Source: an uncultured archaeon
Lineage (GTDB): Archaea > Halobacteriota > Methanosarcinia > Methanosarcinales > Methanoperedenaceae
DNA: 64,000 nucleotides
Assembly (NCBI GenBank): GCA_902386205.1
Contig: CABMIH010000053.1
Coordinates: forward strand, 1 to 64,000
Direction of reading: 5' to 3'
Notes under the pieces: generated by a model
Databases searched by the model: none
What the model saw: the letters and a program-made list of their open reading frames with translations, nothing else
Told to the model about the DNA's origin: nothing
Position numbers and translations under genes: made by a program
Part shown: positions 7,569-17,034 of the stretch, piece by piece
Layout of the letters: each line of letters opens with the position of its first letter
Numbering within the stretch: position 1 is the first letter of the stretch

Positions 7569-9170
7569 TCATTTTTTTATACCCCATGAATAAATCCTTA
7601 TCGTTCCATCAGATGCTTCGTCATGCAGCTCCTCAATTATATATGCCTTGATATCTGAAGAAATAAGAATCCAGGCAGAATTATCCAGGACTATCCAGCC
7701 TCTGTCGTTTTTTGCAACGACTTCTTTTAACATATCAACATTTTTAATAACCACTGCGTTTGCATATACCTCATTGGAGCCATTGTTCACCAAAAGATTA
7801 TCGATGCCAAGACCCACCCCGTTAGCTTCAAACGCCAGCCAGTAATCTGATCTACCCATATAAAATAATGACACGGCAGGCCTGCTGTCTATTAATACAT
7901 CATTGTTCTGCATATTTTCCCTGACATAGCTGTACGCCCCTTTGAAGTCCGCCTGTGGCGCGTTGACACCAAGATCAAAATTCTCATCAGGCAGGATCAT
8001 GAATACGTGCTGCGAGAACGCCATTATGATTAACATTGAAGTGATCACAATAGCAATGAAAGTTAATCCCGTTTTTGCAGGTTTATTTTCGCTATGCCTT
8101 TGAGTGAATTCGAACAAGAAATCAAAGAAATAAGAACAAAAAATTAAAAGAATCGGAAATATAAAATAGAGATACCTGGTGCCAGGCAGAAGTACATAGT
8201 AGGACAGGATATAAAAAGGGATGACGAAGCCGATTATCAAGAGCAATCCGCTCATCCAGCTTTTACGTAGAGCCAATACTGCACCAAATATTGCCAGGTA
8301 AATGAAAAAAGATAGTTCAGTTTCTAAAATATTAAAATATACTTCAAAATATGTAACCCTGGGAAGCCAACTATCTTTTGAAATAAAGGATATTACAGAA
8401 AAAAAATCTGATCCCATAAATTTTAGGAAAAGAAATATCAGAACTACAATGAATATGAATGAGCCAATATAATATTTCATGTACGTGAAATCTTTCCATT
8501 TATACTTGATTTTTTTAAAATTAGCGATCAAATAAAAAGGGACGAATATTAAGATCAACACATATCCAAATTCATGGCTTAATACAGCGCTGATTAAAAA
8601 CAATACTGATAATGCAAAATTCAAAATCCTTTTGCTTGTGTTCTTTCTTTCTTGATCACAAAAATTGAACTCAAAAAAGAAGTAAAGAGATGAAAGATAA
8701 AAAAGTTGGAGTTGTTGATACATCCTTGCCTGTCTTGACCAGGCGATCTCCATTACTGAAAAGGTTATCAAGAAAGCTGCTATAAGTCCTATTTTTCTAT
8801 TCCCGAATTTCACTCCCATAATATATACAAGCGGTATCGTAAGCGTTCCAAAAATTACACTGGGGAACCGAGCTGAAAACTCGCTAATGCCAAAAACCAA
8901 AAAACTGAGTGATATAAAAAAAGTGTTCAAAATCGCCCTCATGTAAATGAACCCTGAAGGGAAAGTCGGGGTTCCATGTTTTATCAGAGCTGCTGCAGCA
9001 TTTGCAGATATCGCTTCATCTATCCAGAAAGATGGTGAACCTAAATGATAAATTCTGAGCAGGAAACCGCAGATAGTGAGAAACAGAAGCAGGATGATGC
9101 TGATCTTACTTTTCAGAGGTAATACTATTGTTTTCATTTTTATATTTTTCCAAATTTTTTCGAGAAGCAT
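7569..9170 (-). CDS. GT-C membrane glycosyltransferase (ArnT/PMT-like)
   Basis: This 533-residue polytopic membrane protein of the GT39/ArnT/PMT type transfers sugars from polyprenyl-phosphate donors to acceptors on the outer face of the membrane. After the first membrane helix (IILLLFLTICGFLLRIYHLG) comes the catalytic loop FWIDEAISANAA with the Asp-Glu pair. About ten further hydrophobic helices and a soluble C-terminal domain of about 140 residues follow. SRQARMYQ is also typical of the family. The start at 9170 is the longest; an ATG twelve codons later (9137) is possible. It is divergent from the gene at 9277. Substrate is unknown. Confidence 0.8.
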   Translation of the reverse strand: MLLEKIWKNIKMKTIVLPLKSKISIILLLFLTICGFLLRIYHLGSPSFWIDEAISANAAAALIKHGTPTFPSGFIYMRAILNTFFISLSFLVFGISEFSARFPSVIFGTLTIPLVYIMGVKFGNRKIGLIAAFLITFSVMEIAWSRQARMYQQLQLFYLSSLYFFFEFNFCDQERKNTSKRILNFALSVLFLISAVLSHEFGYVLILIFVPFYLIANFKKIKYKWKDFTYMKYYIGSFIFIVVLIFLFLKFMGSDFFSVISFISKDSWLPRVTYFEVYFNILETELSFFIYLAIFGAVLALRKSWMSGLLLIIGFVIPFYILSYYVLLPGTRYLYFIFPILLIFCSYFFDFLFEFTQRHSENKPAKTGLTFIAIVITSMLIIMAFSQHVFMILPDENFDLGVNAPQADFKGAYSYVRENMQNNDVLIDSRPAVSLFYMGRSDYWLAFEANGVGLGIDNLLVNNGSNEVYANAVVIKNVDMLKEVVAKNDRGWIVLDNSAWILISSDIKAYIIEELHDEASDGTIRIYSWGIKK

Positions 9171-9276
9171 AATTTTATCAGTGAAGATGTCATTATCATA
9201 AGTATTACCATTTGATATAATACTATGCTAATTTAATATTATCCAGAAGCTATCGAATCGGCTATGAGGAGGCAGT

Positions 9277-10683
9277 ATAACGAAAAGGTGTATTTACACG
9301 ATTGCAGGATTAAGTCCGGTATTCTTACTCGTGTACATTTTTTATCTAATTGCTTTTAATGTTCCGATCATCTATGCCATAGATATCGGCTCACCTGGAG
9401 ATGTGGACTCCGGTAAAGATGCCTATCTGCGCGATATGACAGATCAGGGGAGGTTAACCCAGAGCATGATTGTTGATGACCATACTTTCAGGAATATGAC
9501 AGGTTCACCTCTGTATTTTTATATTAATCCCATGAACCGTATATCGAATGACACAAAGATAATGGCGAAACTGAAATTCAGAGGGGATTCTGACCTTGAT
9601 ATTGCCCTTTATAAAGATTATGCATGGCAGCCCCTGTTTATAAAAAGATTGGATAATTATACACTGGTCAAACGGTTAAATGATACCAGTATCTATAGCA
9701 TAGATAACAGCAATAATTATACAAATTATGATACTATAAAAGAATGGATTTCGGGCAATATACCGAGATATTCATCCATTAAGTTGTACGACTACATCCT
9801 CGACCCTTATATATTGATCAACAGGGAGCTCACTTATAATAATGCTGAGACTGAGATCAACCAAACCTTCAGGGGAACGCATTCGTTTCTCGTCTATCTT
9901 AATGACAGCCTGAACCTGGCGCTGGGCAAGCAGGATCTGAACTGGTACAATGGAAGTGATGAGTATTCTGTTGAACTCTATGATATGGACGGCAATCTGA
10001 TTTTTAGCGATACAATACAAGATGACGGAATTACGGACAACACTTCACAGAAGCTGCCCCCACAGTTTAAGACATTTTACCATGATGGTATGGAAAAAGG
10101 GACTTACGAGCTGAAGCTTGTCAATCTGAGAGAAAATAACAAAAATATGGATTCGACCATAACATGGATAAAAATAAACACGGATAAGATTTTGACACAG
10201 GGGGATATCCTGCCCCTTAATCCTGGCGCACTCTTTTTCGATCTAAGGAAGAACTCTACGCTAAAATTTTTTGCGTGGCAGAGGGCTGCAATTCAGAACT
10301 TGTCTATTAGAGGCACCGTGAACAGGGATGTCATAATTAACAGCAGCCATTTAGGAGCTTCGGTATCGGTGGAATTGCCTGAGGGCAGCTATAATATATC
10401 CATAGAAGGTAATATATATATGTCGGGTGCGAATTTTGCTTTCGCAAAAAAATCTCTTTTCCAGCCCTTTAATTATCAGGTTACTGATGAGAACAGCGAG
10501 TGGTTAATAATCTCAAATTATCAGGCAGAGAAGGAGAATAACGGCTGGATCATAGCCAAGAAAATATACAGCGGCTCCAACATTGAGCTAATGAATGATA
10601 AGACTATAATCTTTGGATTAAAGAAAAAAGGTGAACAGGAGGTGGAGCTGGATGGGTTTGAAGTCATTCTTACACCCAGATAA
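9277..10683 (+). CDS. Secreted sequon-rich protein of unknown function
   Basis: No family is recognised. The product has one N-terminal hydrophobic segment followed by a polar, beta-rich exported domain with thirteen N-glycosylation sequons (for example RNMTG, SNDTK, YNGSD, YNISI). A canonical start is only available as GTG at 9331, which gives a signal peptide without basic residues. A strong SD (GAGGAGG, 9266-9272) precedes an in-frame ATA at 9277. Starting there restores a classic signal peptide (TKRC, then a hydrophobic core ending near PIIYA). That start is therefore annotated here, with the caveat that it is non-canonical or a changed ATG. The gene overlaps the downstream GT-C gene by 32 bases, so the protein may be an acceptor or partner of that enzyme. 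Confidence 0.72.
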   Translation: MTKRCIYTIAGLSPVFLLVYIFYLIAFNVPIIYAIDIGSPGDVDSGKDAYLRDMTDQGRLTQSMIVDDHTFRNMTGSPLYFYINPMNRISNDTKIMAKLKFRGDSDLDIALYKDYAWQPLFIKRLDNYTLVKRLNDTSIYSIDNSNNYTNYDTIKEWISGNIPRYSSIKLYDYILDPYILINRELTYNNAETEINQTFRGTHSFLVYLNDSLNLALGKQDLNWYNGSDEYSVELYDMDGNLIFSDTIQDDGITDNTSQKLPPQFKTFYHDGMEKGTYELKLVNLRENNKNMDSTITWIKINTDKILTQGDILPLNPGALFFDLRKNSTLKFFAWQRAAIQNLSIRGTVNRDVIINSSHLGASVSVELPEGSYNISIEGNIYMSGANFAFAKKSLFQPFNYQVTDENSEWLIISNYQAEKENNGWIIAKKIYSGSNIELMNDKTIIFGLKKKGEQEVELDGFEVILTPR

Positions 10684-12775
10684 AGATGCATTAGCAAAAC
10701 TTGTTTCTAATTTTTTTAGAAATTTGCTTGGCGTATATATCGTCCTCTTTATATTCGATTATGTCTCACCTGGATATGTAGAATTTTATATTGACCTGGA
10801 CTGGTTACTCTATCCGTTGGTAGTAACCGGGGCTGCTTCACTAATCTTTTATGCGCAGAAGCTTAAGAGTTCGAACAATGTAAGATTTGAAGAAATCAAG
10901 AGACTTATATCTTATGTTTTCCTTGTGATGCTTCTGATAACCACCGCCCAGTCATTCGCTCCCGAACTTATGATTGATTGGATGACGCTTCTAATGTTAA
11001 CGGCAATTGCACTGGGGGTTGTTACCTTCTATCTGAACAAAGATAAGCTTGATGCGATAGAAGAAGAGGCGCGGCAGGAGGAATTAGGGGAGAAAAAGCG
11101 GGAGATGGAATTCCCGGATAAGTTTCCGCAAATAAACAGGCTTTGGGGAGTTAGGTGGATTGTGAGATGGATGTATAAGGAGGGGTGGTGGTACTCTGCT
11201 CTGGTAATTATTTTATTAGTAATAGGTTTCTCAATCAGATTGTATAGATTGGGCGATTTAAGTTTATGGTGGGATGAAACAATAACAGGAGAGGTAGTTA
11301 CAAGGATAAGAGAAACTGGTCTACCATTAGAACCCTCTGGTCTTGAGTATTATTGGAGAGGAATTGCATATCATTATTTTGTTGTATTATTCACATATTT
11401 ATTTGGATTAACAGAATTTGCGATTCGATTTCCAAGTTTGTTGTTTGGAATGGGAATTGTTTTATTATCATTTTTAGTTGGCAAAAAAATTAATAAGATA
11501 GTGGGTTTGTTTGTTCTAATATTTATGACTTTTTCTACATTCAATATCGAATATTCCCGTTTTGCAAGATTCTATATCATGAATGCTTTTCTTTTCATGC
11601 TGTCGATATTTATTGTTTATGAAGGCTTCTTTAAAGATAAGATGAAATACAAAATCTTATCTTTAATAATTTTTTTAATAATGGTACACACAGTACAATT
11701 AGGCAGTTTTTTTTTGTTCGTACTAGGTAGCTATTTTATATACGAACTTATCAGATTCACAAAATCGGAAGAAGAATTAAAAAAAATTGTAACAAAAAAT
11801 AAAATCAATTTCATTTTCTGTGGATTTGCCTTAATTATATTTATTTTTGATAATTTATTTCAAACTTTGTTCAGCATTTCTCTAATACGTGCTTATGAGG
11901 AAATTGAGACCGTTCCGGCCCCACCTTCCTACCCAATTGTAAAAATTCCTGAATGGGATTTATTTTATTTTATGAATGGTTCACATATCCCAGTAATATT
12001 TTTGTTCATTTTTTTAATTTATCTCCTTTTAAATTTATCAAAAAATATGGTATCAGACAGAAAGCAATTTTTAATATATATTAGTATAATATTTTTTATT
12101 TCCGTAATTTCTTTTGAATCGCTAAATAGAGAAGTTGTTGGAGCGAGGATATATTTGATTTTTGAAGGATTATATGCTGTTCTCTCATTGTATAGTATAT
12201 TTTCTGTACTGAAAATTTATATTAAACAACAGAAGGTTTTGAAATTTGTTAGTCTTATCAGTGTTGTTTTACTTATAATGTCTATAACACCAAATTTTTA
12301 TGAAAGAATTACTATTGATTATGGCGACGATGTTAGTCATGATTCATTCAGAACAACATACGTTGCAGCTTACAGAGCAGATTATAAAACTCAATATTTA
12401 TATCTTGATGAACATATCCAAATTGGAGATATTTGGATAAATATAATGAATTCACCATATTTCTATATTAATAAAATACCTGATTATTTTTTCAATCAAA
12501 ATTATAGATGGAATACTTATGCACTTTTAGATGAAAATGGCAATTTTAGAACAGATGAAGGTAGTATTTTAATAAATAGTGCAAATAATCTTGAAGATAT
12601 TATTGCAAATAATCCAAGTAAAAGGATATGGTTAGTTGTAAACGGGGGGAGTGTAAATATACTCAGTACTACTCATGTAAGAAGTGATTTTTTAAGATTT
12701 TTAGAAACAAATGAGGATAAGGTGATTTACGAATCCCCCGATGGATATAGTAGAATTTTATTATTTAATAATTAA
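10652..12775 (+). CDS. GT-C membrane glycosyltransferase with extra N-terminal membrane domain
   Basis: The 707-residue protein has two parts. Residues 1 to about 170 contain four membrane helices and a charged linker (EEEARQEELGEKKRE) not usual for the family. From about residue 175 it is a GT-C enzyme with LYRLGDLSLWWDETITGE, the catalytic Asp-Glu loop, then YSRFARFYIMNAF and many membrane helices. The ATG at 10652 is chosen because GGAGGTG at 10638-10644 sits seven bases upstream; the GTG at 10631 lacks an SD. Base use changes inside the gene: the first 500 or so bases look like the housekeeping genes, the rest is strongly AT-rich like the glycan cluster. That suggests a fusion or recombination junction near 11170. 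Confidence 0.8.
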   Translation: MGLKSFLHPDKDALAKLVSNFFRNLLGVYIVLFIFDYVSPGYVEFYIDLDWLLYPLVVTGAASLIFYAQKLKSSNNVRFEEIKRLISYVFLVMLLITTAQSFAPELMIDWMTLLMLTAIALGVVTFYLNKDKLDAIEEEARQEELGEKKREMEFPDKFPQINRLWGVRWIVRWMYKEGWWYSALVIILLVIGFSIRLYRLGDLSLWWDETITGEVVTRIRETGLPLEPSGLEYYWRGIAYHYFVVLFTYLFGLTEFAIRFPSLLFGMGIVLLSFLVGKKINKIVGLFVLIFMTFSTFNIEYSRFARFYIMNAFLFMLSIFIVYEGFFKDKMKYKILSLIIFLIMVHTVQLGSFFLFVLGSYFIYELIRFTKSEEELKKIVTKNKINFIFCGFALIIFIFDNLFQTLFSISLIRAYEEIETVPAPPSYPIVKIPEWDLFYFMNGSHIPVIFLFIFLIYLLLNLSKNMVSDRKQFLIYISIIFFISVISFESLNREVVGARIYLIFEGLYAVLSLYSIFSVLKIYIKQQKVLKFVSLISVVLLIMSITPNFYERITIDYGDDVSHDSFRTTYVAAYRADYKTQYLYLDEHIQIGDIWINIMNSPYFYINKIPDYFFNQNYRWNTYALLDENGNFRTDEGSILINSANNLEDIIANNPSKRIWLVVNGGSVNILSTTHVRSDFLRFLETNEDKVIYESPDGYSRILLFNN

Positions 12776-12854
12776 GCATATAAAAATTTAATAAAACATT
12801 ATGGTGCCAAAAATACAAAAATATAAGTATATAATTTGAAATTCAGGAAATAAA

Positions 12855-14135
12855 ATGAAAGATAATACAATTGCTCAAGTCGTAATAGATGAATTATGCA
12901 CTGGGTGTGGAACTTGTGTTTCTTCGTGCCCCGAAGAAGCCTTAGAACTTACAATAGATGAAGATAAAGGTATTTACATCCCTGTATTAAATAAAGAAGA
13001 GTGTCATAACTGTGGCATCTGTTACAGAGTATGTCCAGGTCATTCTGTCGATTTCAAAGAATTAAACATAAAAATATTTGGAAAAGAGCCCGATGATATT
13101 ATAATCGGGAATTATTTGAATTTTTATGTCGGGCATGCTACTGAGTATGATATTCGTTATAACTCATCTTCTGGGGGGCTCGTGACAGCTTTATTGATAT
13201 TTGCTCTTGAGGAGAGAATAATAGATGGTGTTCTCGTTACAAAAATGAAAAATGATAATCCTCATGAGCCAGAACCTTTTATTGCAAGGACAAAAGAAGA
13301 GATAATTGAAGCATCAGAATCCAAATACTGTCCTGTTCCTGCAAATATTGCTGTTAAAGAAATCCTAAATTCAAAAGAGGGAGAAAAGTTTGCTGTTGTT
13401 GGTTTGCCCTGCCATATTCAAGGAATAAGAAAAGCAGAGCAAATTAATGACAAATTAAAAGAGAAGATCGTTATACACTTAGGATTGTTTTGTAATTCAT
13501 TTGGAGTTAATTTTTTAGCAACAGAGTATGTACTTCAAAAACTAAATATCCGAAAAGAAGATGTTATCAAAATAAACTATCGAAATGGTGATTTTCCACC
13601 AGGCACAATGTCAATTAGACTAAAAAATAATAACAGTAAGAAAATAAGTCATAGTGAATTTTGGACCATGATATTTTATCCTTTTGTTTCTTGTTTTGCT
13701 CCAATCCGTTGCATGTTGTGCAGTGATCAGAATTGTGAATTAGCTGATATTTCTGTGGGTAGTGAATGGTTTCCATATTTAGAAAGGGACAATATTAATC
13801 AATCTTTGATTTTGGTAAGAACTAAACCAGGTGAGGAAATTTTAAAAAAATGTGAACTTAATAGGAAACTGAAATTAATAAAGATTAATAAAATGAGAAT
13901 AAACGATTATAAACAAAAAAGGTTAAAGGCACATATATCTATTTTTAGATTATTAGGAAAAAAAACACCTTATTATAACCTAAACGGATTACCAAACCCA
14001 ACATTTAAAATATATTTAAGCAACGTATCACTTCACGTACGGACATATTTTTCATCGAAACGATGTCTATGGGGTTTGATGCAAATTTGCCAATCGTTCT
14101 CAAGGAAGATTTCTAGTGTTATTCCAAGAAAATAA
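12855..14135 (+). CDS. F420 hydrogenase/dehydrogenase beta-subunit family protein with two [4Fe-4S] motifs
   Basis: Residues 10-60 hold two ferredoxin-type motifs, CTGCGTCVSSCPEEAL and CHNCGICYRVCPGH, each binding a [4Fe-4S] cluster. The rest matches the FrhB/FdhB-like N- and C-terminal domains (RYNSSSGGLVTALL, KYCPVPANIAVKEIL, GLPCHIQGIRK, FCNSFGV). FrhB proteins bind FAD and exchange electrons with F420. Stand-alone members are common in polysaccharide clusters next to pyruvyltransferase-family genes, as here (14548-15771, convergent). A redox step on a glycan is a plausible but unproven role. AT-rich codon use matches the cluster. Confidence 0.82.
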   Translation: MKDNTIAQVVIDELCTGCGTCVSSCPEEALELTIDEDKGIYIPVLNKEECHNCGICYRVCPGHSVDFKELNIKIFGKEPDDIIIGNYLNFYVGHATEYDIRYNSSSGGLVTALLIFALEERIIDGVLVTKMKNDNPHEPEPFIARTKEEIIEASESKYCPVPANIAVKEILNSKEGEKFAVVGLPCHIQGIRKAEQINDKLKEKIVIHLGLFCNSFGVNFLATEYVLQKLNIRKEDVIKINYRNGDFPPGTMSIRLKNNNSKKISHSEFWTMIFYPFVSCFAPIRCMLCSDQNCELADISVGSEWFPYLERDNINQSLILVRTKPGEEILKKCELNRKLKLIKINKMRINDYKQKRLKAHISIFRLLGKKTPYYNLNGLPNPTFKIYLSNVSLHVRTYFSSKRCLWGLMQICQSFSRKISSVIPRK

Positions 14136-14150
14136 ATGACGTAATTTAGA

Positions 14151-14431
14151 CCCACATTCCGCACATCAACTTCGATTAATTAGGATTTTTCCCCATGTTG
14201 ATTTTTAATATGCAGCAGCTATTATTCTTCCCACATTCCGCACATCAACTTTGATTAATTAGGATTTTTCCCAATGCTGATTTCTAATATATAGCAGTTA
14301 TTATTTTTTTCCATTTATCGCTAAAATGGCTTGATTTTAGCGATTACATATAAAAGATTAATAGCACATTATATAAAAAACCGCTATGCAGAAAAATATT
14401 TAAATTATCCATTCCAAGTGCGGAATGTGGG
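14151..14431. mobile_element. MITE-like element, 14-bp terminal inverted repeats, TTTAGA target duplication
   Basis: The 412-base gap between the convergent genes has no real gene. It contains CCCACATTCCGCAC at 14151-14164 and its exact reverse complement at 14418-14431. TTTAGA lies directly outside both ends (14145-14150 and 14432-14437), as expected for a target-site duplication. Inside, the left end is repeated directly with a 79-base period (14151 and 14230), so CCCACATTCCGCAC occurs three times. A perfect 10-bp hairpin lies at 14318-14343 (TCGCTAAAAT with ATTTTAGCGA). No transposase is encoded in its 281 bases, so it is a non-autonomous element or IS remnant. The parent family was not identified. 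Confidence 0.7.
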
Positions 14432-14547
14432 TTTAGACACCGACAATTTCGATAAAATCCGTAGTGTCAATGGTATTTTGAGGGCATGCATTATAACAAC
14501 CAAAATGCTCCGCGCAAATTTTTCCTTGTATTATTGTAATTGCAGCA

Positions 14548-15771
14548 TCATATTTTTGCATATATATCATTTATTTGCGTAATTGATAATTCTTTTAGTC
14601 TACCTACATTTTTTTCTATTTTATTTGTAAGCATTTCGTAATGATTCAAAATAAATGAAATTTTGACTAATGTTTCCTTTACTACATTTCCTGATTCCCA
14701 ATGATTATTTCCTCTAGCACAAACAATTAAATCTTTCATGTCCAAATCCTTTCCAATTATTCCTTCATATTTTACGCTATAAGATAAGGATATTGCAGGC
14801 TTTGACATCTGAAAAGAAGAAATTGCTGCATGCATTCTTCCCGTTATTGTAAATAATCCATTTCCAATTATATCCCTCGCTTCGCTTGGCAGCAATTCTT
14901 CATTAATCACAACAATTCTTTGCAGCTCTTTTTCAGATAACAGAGATCGAATATCATTAATAATTAACCGATCATCAACTTCTTGTGGTTTAAGTACGTG
15001 AGCAAGTAATACTATTTTTTTGTTTCTTAACTTTGGATTGTTCAATATTTGATGGACTATTTCAACCCAAGAACTAACATAAATTTCCTTTTTATTAGTA
15101 TATTGCATAAATGAACCGGATGGTACCAATATTATGTAATCATTTGACTTTAAATTATATTGTCTATAAAAACTGCTATCCTCTGTTTGATTTGATAAAT
15201 GTAGAAAAGCTAAATCACTCGATAGAAAAAAATCATTTAATTTGAGTTTTTTTTCTAAATATTCAGCGCATAAAGAATCCCGCAAATAAATATGAGCATT
15301 TTTTAGATAGATTTTTGCTAAATTTTCTCTCCAGAAATGAAAAGGGCCAATTGTTTGCCCCACCAAAAAAACTGGAACCTTTTTGGATAATCTATGTATT
15401 TTATTTAATTCAACAATAATTTCCCATTTAGAATAATATTCACTTAGATCATCCCCCCCTAATATTGTCAAAGCTGAAAGATTTGAAAATAAAATATCAT
15501 TGACATGATTAATTATCCTTATTTTTAGATTTTTTACTTTGCTGATTAAAGAATTTCCTTTCGATTTTTTTGTTATTTTAAATCTTTCAACAATTATATT
15601 ATTTTTTAATTCTTTTTTTAATCTTTTTAAATCATCATTGCTATCCAATTCGACCAAAAAAGAAACTTCCATATTACTCATTAGATATAGGTAGTGAATG
15701 AAATTAATAAGCATCATAAAAGAACCATAATTGTAGGTATTATTTGCATGCAGTACAACTATTTTTTTCAT
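14548..15771 (-). CDS. Polysaccharide pyruvyltransferase family protein
   Basis: The 407-residue protein begins KKIVVLHANNTYNYGSFMMLINFI, the nucleotide-sugar-fold opening of the polysaccharide pyruvyltransferase family. Later segments are LTILGGDDLSEYYSKW, VFLVGQTIGPFHFWRE, ILVPSGSFMQYTNKKE and GNGLFTITGRMHAAISSFQMSKPAISLSYS (split here as family landmarks). These enzymes add ketal-linked pyruvate, or in some relatives other groups, to surface glycans. ATG 15771 is preferred over GTG 15777 because AAGGTG lies just upstream. It is the last gene of the glycan operon, starting two bases after the flippase stop. Confidence 0.82.
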   Translation of the reverse strand: MKKIVVLHANNTYNYGSFMMLINFIHYLYLMSNMEVSFLVELDSNDDLKRLKKELKNNIIVERFKITKKSKGNSLISKVKNLKIRIINHVNDILFSNLSALTILGGDDLSEYYSKWEIIVELNKIHRLSKKVPVFLVGQTIGPFHFWRENLAKIYLKNAHIYLRDSLCAEYLEKKLKLNDFFLSSDLAFLHLSNQTEDSSFYRQYNLKSNDYIILVPSGSFMQYTNKKEIYVSSWVEIVHQILNNPKLRNKKIVLLAHVLKPQEVDDRLIINDIRSLLSEKELQRIVVINEELLPSEARDIIGNGLFTITGRMHAAISSFQMSKPAISLSYSVKYEGIIGKDLDMKDLIVCARGNNHWESGNVVKETLVKISFILNHYEMLTNKIEKNVGRLKELSITQINDIYAKI

Positions 15772-15773
15772 AA

Positions 15774-17033
15774 TCACCTTGTTAATATTTTTTTATAAAA
15801 ATACACATCCGTTGTTATTATAAATAGGAACTGAGAAATTAACGTTGCATAAATTACCCCTATAAATCCAAAAGAATGGATTAAAATAAAATCAAGCGTT
15901 ATATTTAGCAATCCATATATTAGCAAAGTATTTGTTAATATTTTCACATTACCTGAAGGAGTAATATATCCAATACTTATATAAGATGAAAAAAATTTAA
16001 ACGGCACCAAAATAATTATTAAATTAAGCATTAAAATTAATAAACCTAGATTATATTCTTCTAAAAAGTTTTTAAAAATCAAAGGTATTATCCAAAATGA
16101 AAGTCCTGAAACGAGCAAACCTATTAATAACAACAACAAAGATTCTTTGATAATTTTGTCCTTTATGTAATCAAATCTTCCTAATGCAAAATTCTTAGCT
16201 GTATTGGGAGCAACAACTGTTGCCAATAAAGTTACAGGCATAAGAATCATTATAAAAATTTTATTAATTATCTCATAATAACCGATTTCTTCAATAAAGC
16301 CAAATTGACCCAATATAATAATATCAACTCGTGTATACAGAAAAAGACCAATGTTAGATAAGCCAATCCACAAAGAATAACTGGTTATTTTTTTTAATAT
16401 TTCTTTGTTGAATATAAAATCATAATCTTTATAATCTAAAGCCAAAACCAAAAATAGCAATAAATAAAATATATTTTGTGAAATTAATGCTCCAAGCAAA
16501 CCAAAATTTTTTATTAGATAATATACATAACCAAGCGATAAAAATCCCGTTATTAATGAAATTATTGATAGCCTTTCAAATCTCTTTAGTCCTCTGTAAA
16601 TGCCATCATATAAAGAAGTCATTAGGGCAAAAAAAAACATGGGCAGAGTCCAAAGTACATAAACAAACTTTTCGGATAAGAAATATTTCCCAAAAACAAT
16701 AGTTATCAAAGTCACAATTGAGCTTAATCCCAAAATGACTATTCCAGAATTAAATAAAACACATCTAACTTTCTTTTCATCAATTGCATTATATTCCGCA
16801 ACATAATTCGATGCCGCTATTGATATTCCAAAATCTCCAAAAATGATAAGAAAAAACACTACTGCTAAAACATAATTATAGATGCCAAATTCAAAAGGCG
16901 TTAATAATTTTGCAGCTATAATAAATATCAGGAAGGTAACTCCTTGTTTTCCAAATATTTGTAGACTTCTCCAAATGAAATTGTGAATTGTTTCTTTATG
17001 TTTGATGTATAGATTCTGAATTCGTTTTTTCAT
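15774..17033 (-). CDS. Polysaccharide flippase (Wzx/MATE-type, MVF superfamily)
   Basis: This 419-residue protein has about twelve to fourteen membrane helices. Oligosaccharide flippase features include QIFGKQGVTFLIFIIAAKLL and then TPFEFGIYNY, which is the usual first-helix pattern, and TRVDIIILGQFGFIEEIGYY in the middle. It should flip lipid-linked oligosaccharide across the membrane. It lies between GT2 (17035) and the pyruvyltransferase-like gene, with one to two base junctions, so the genes form one operon. Strongly AT-rich. Confidence 0.87.
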   Translation of the reverse strand: MKKRIQNLYIKHKETIHNFIWRSLQIFGKQGVTFLIFIIAAKLLTPFEFGIYNYVLAVVFFLIIFGDFGISIAASNYVAEYNAIDEKKVRCVLFNSGIVILGLSSIVTLITIVFGKYFLSEKFVYVLWTLPMFFFALMTSLYDGIYRGLKRFERLSIISLITGFLSLGYVYYLIKNFGLLGALISQNIFYLLLFLVLALDYKDYDFIFNKEILKKITSYSLWIGLSNIGLFLYTRVDIIILGQFGFIEEIGYYEIINKIFIMILMPVTLLATVVAPNTAKNFALGRFDYIKDKIIKESLLLLLIGLLVSGLSFWIIPLIFKNFLEEYNLGLLILMLNLIIILVPFKFFSSYISIGYITPSGNVKILTNTLLIYGLLNITLDFILIHSFGFIGVIYATLISQFLFIITTDVYFYKKILTR

Positions 17034-17034
17034 A

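Noticed and set aside
14331-14582. 83-codon plus-strand ORF
   Set aside because: It starts inside the inverted-repeat element and runs through its right end into the convergent gene; no family features.
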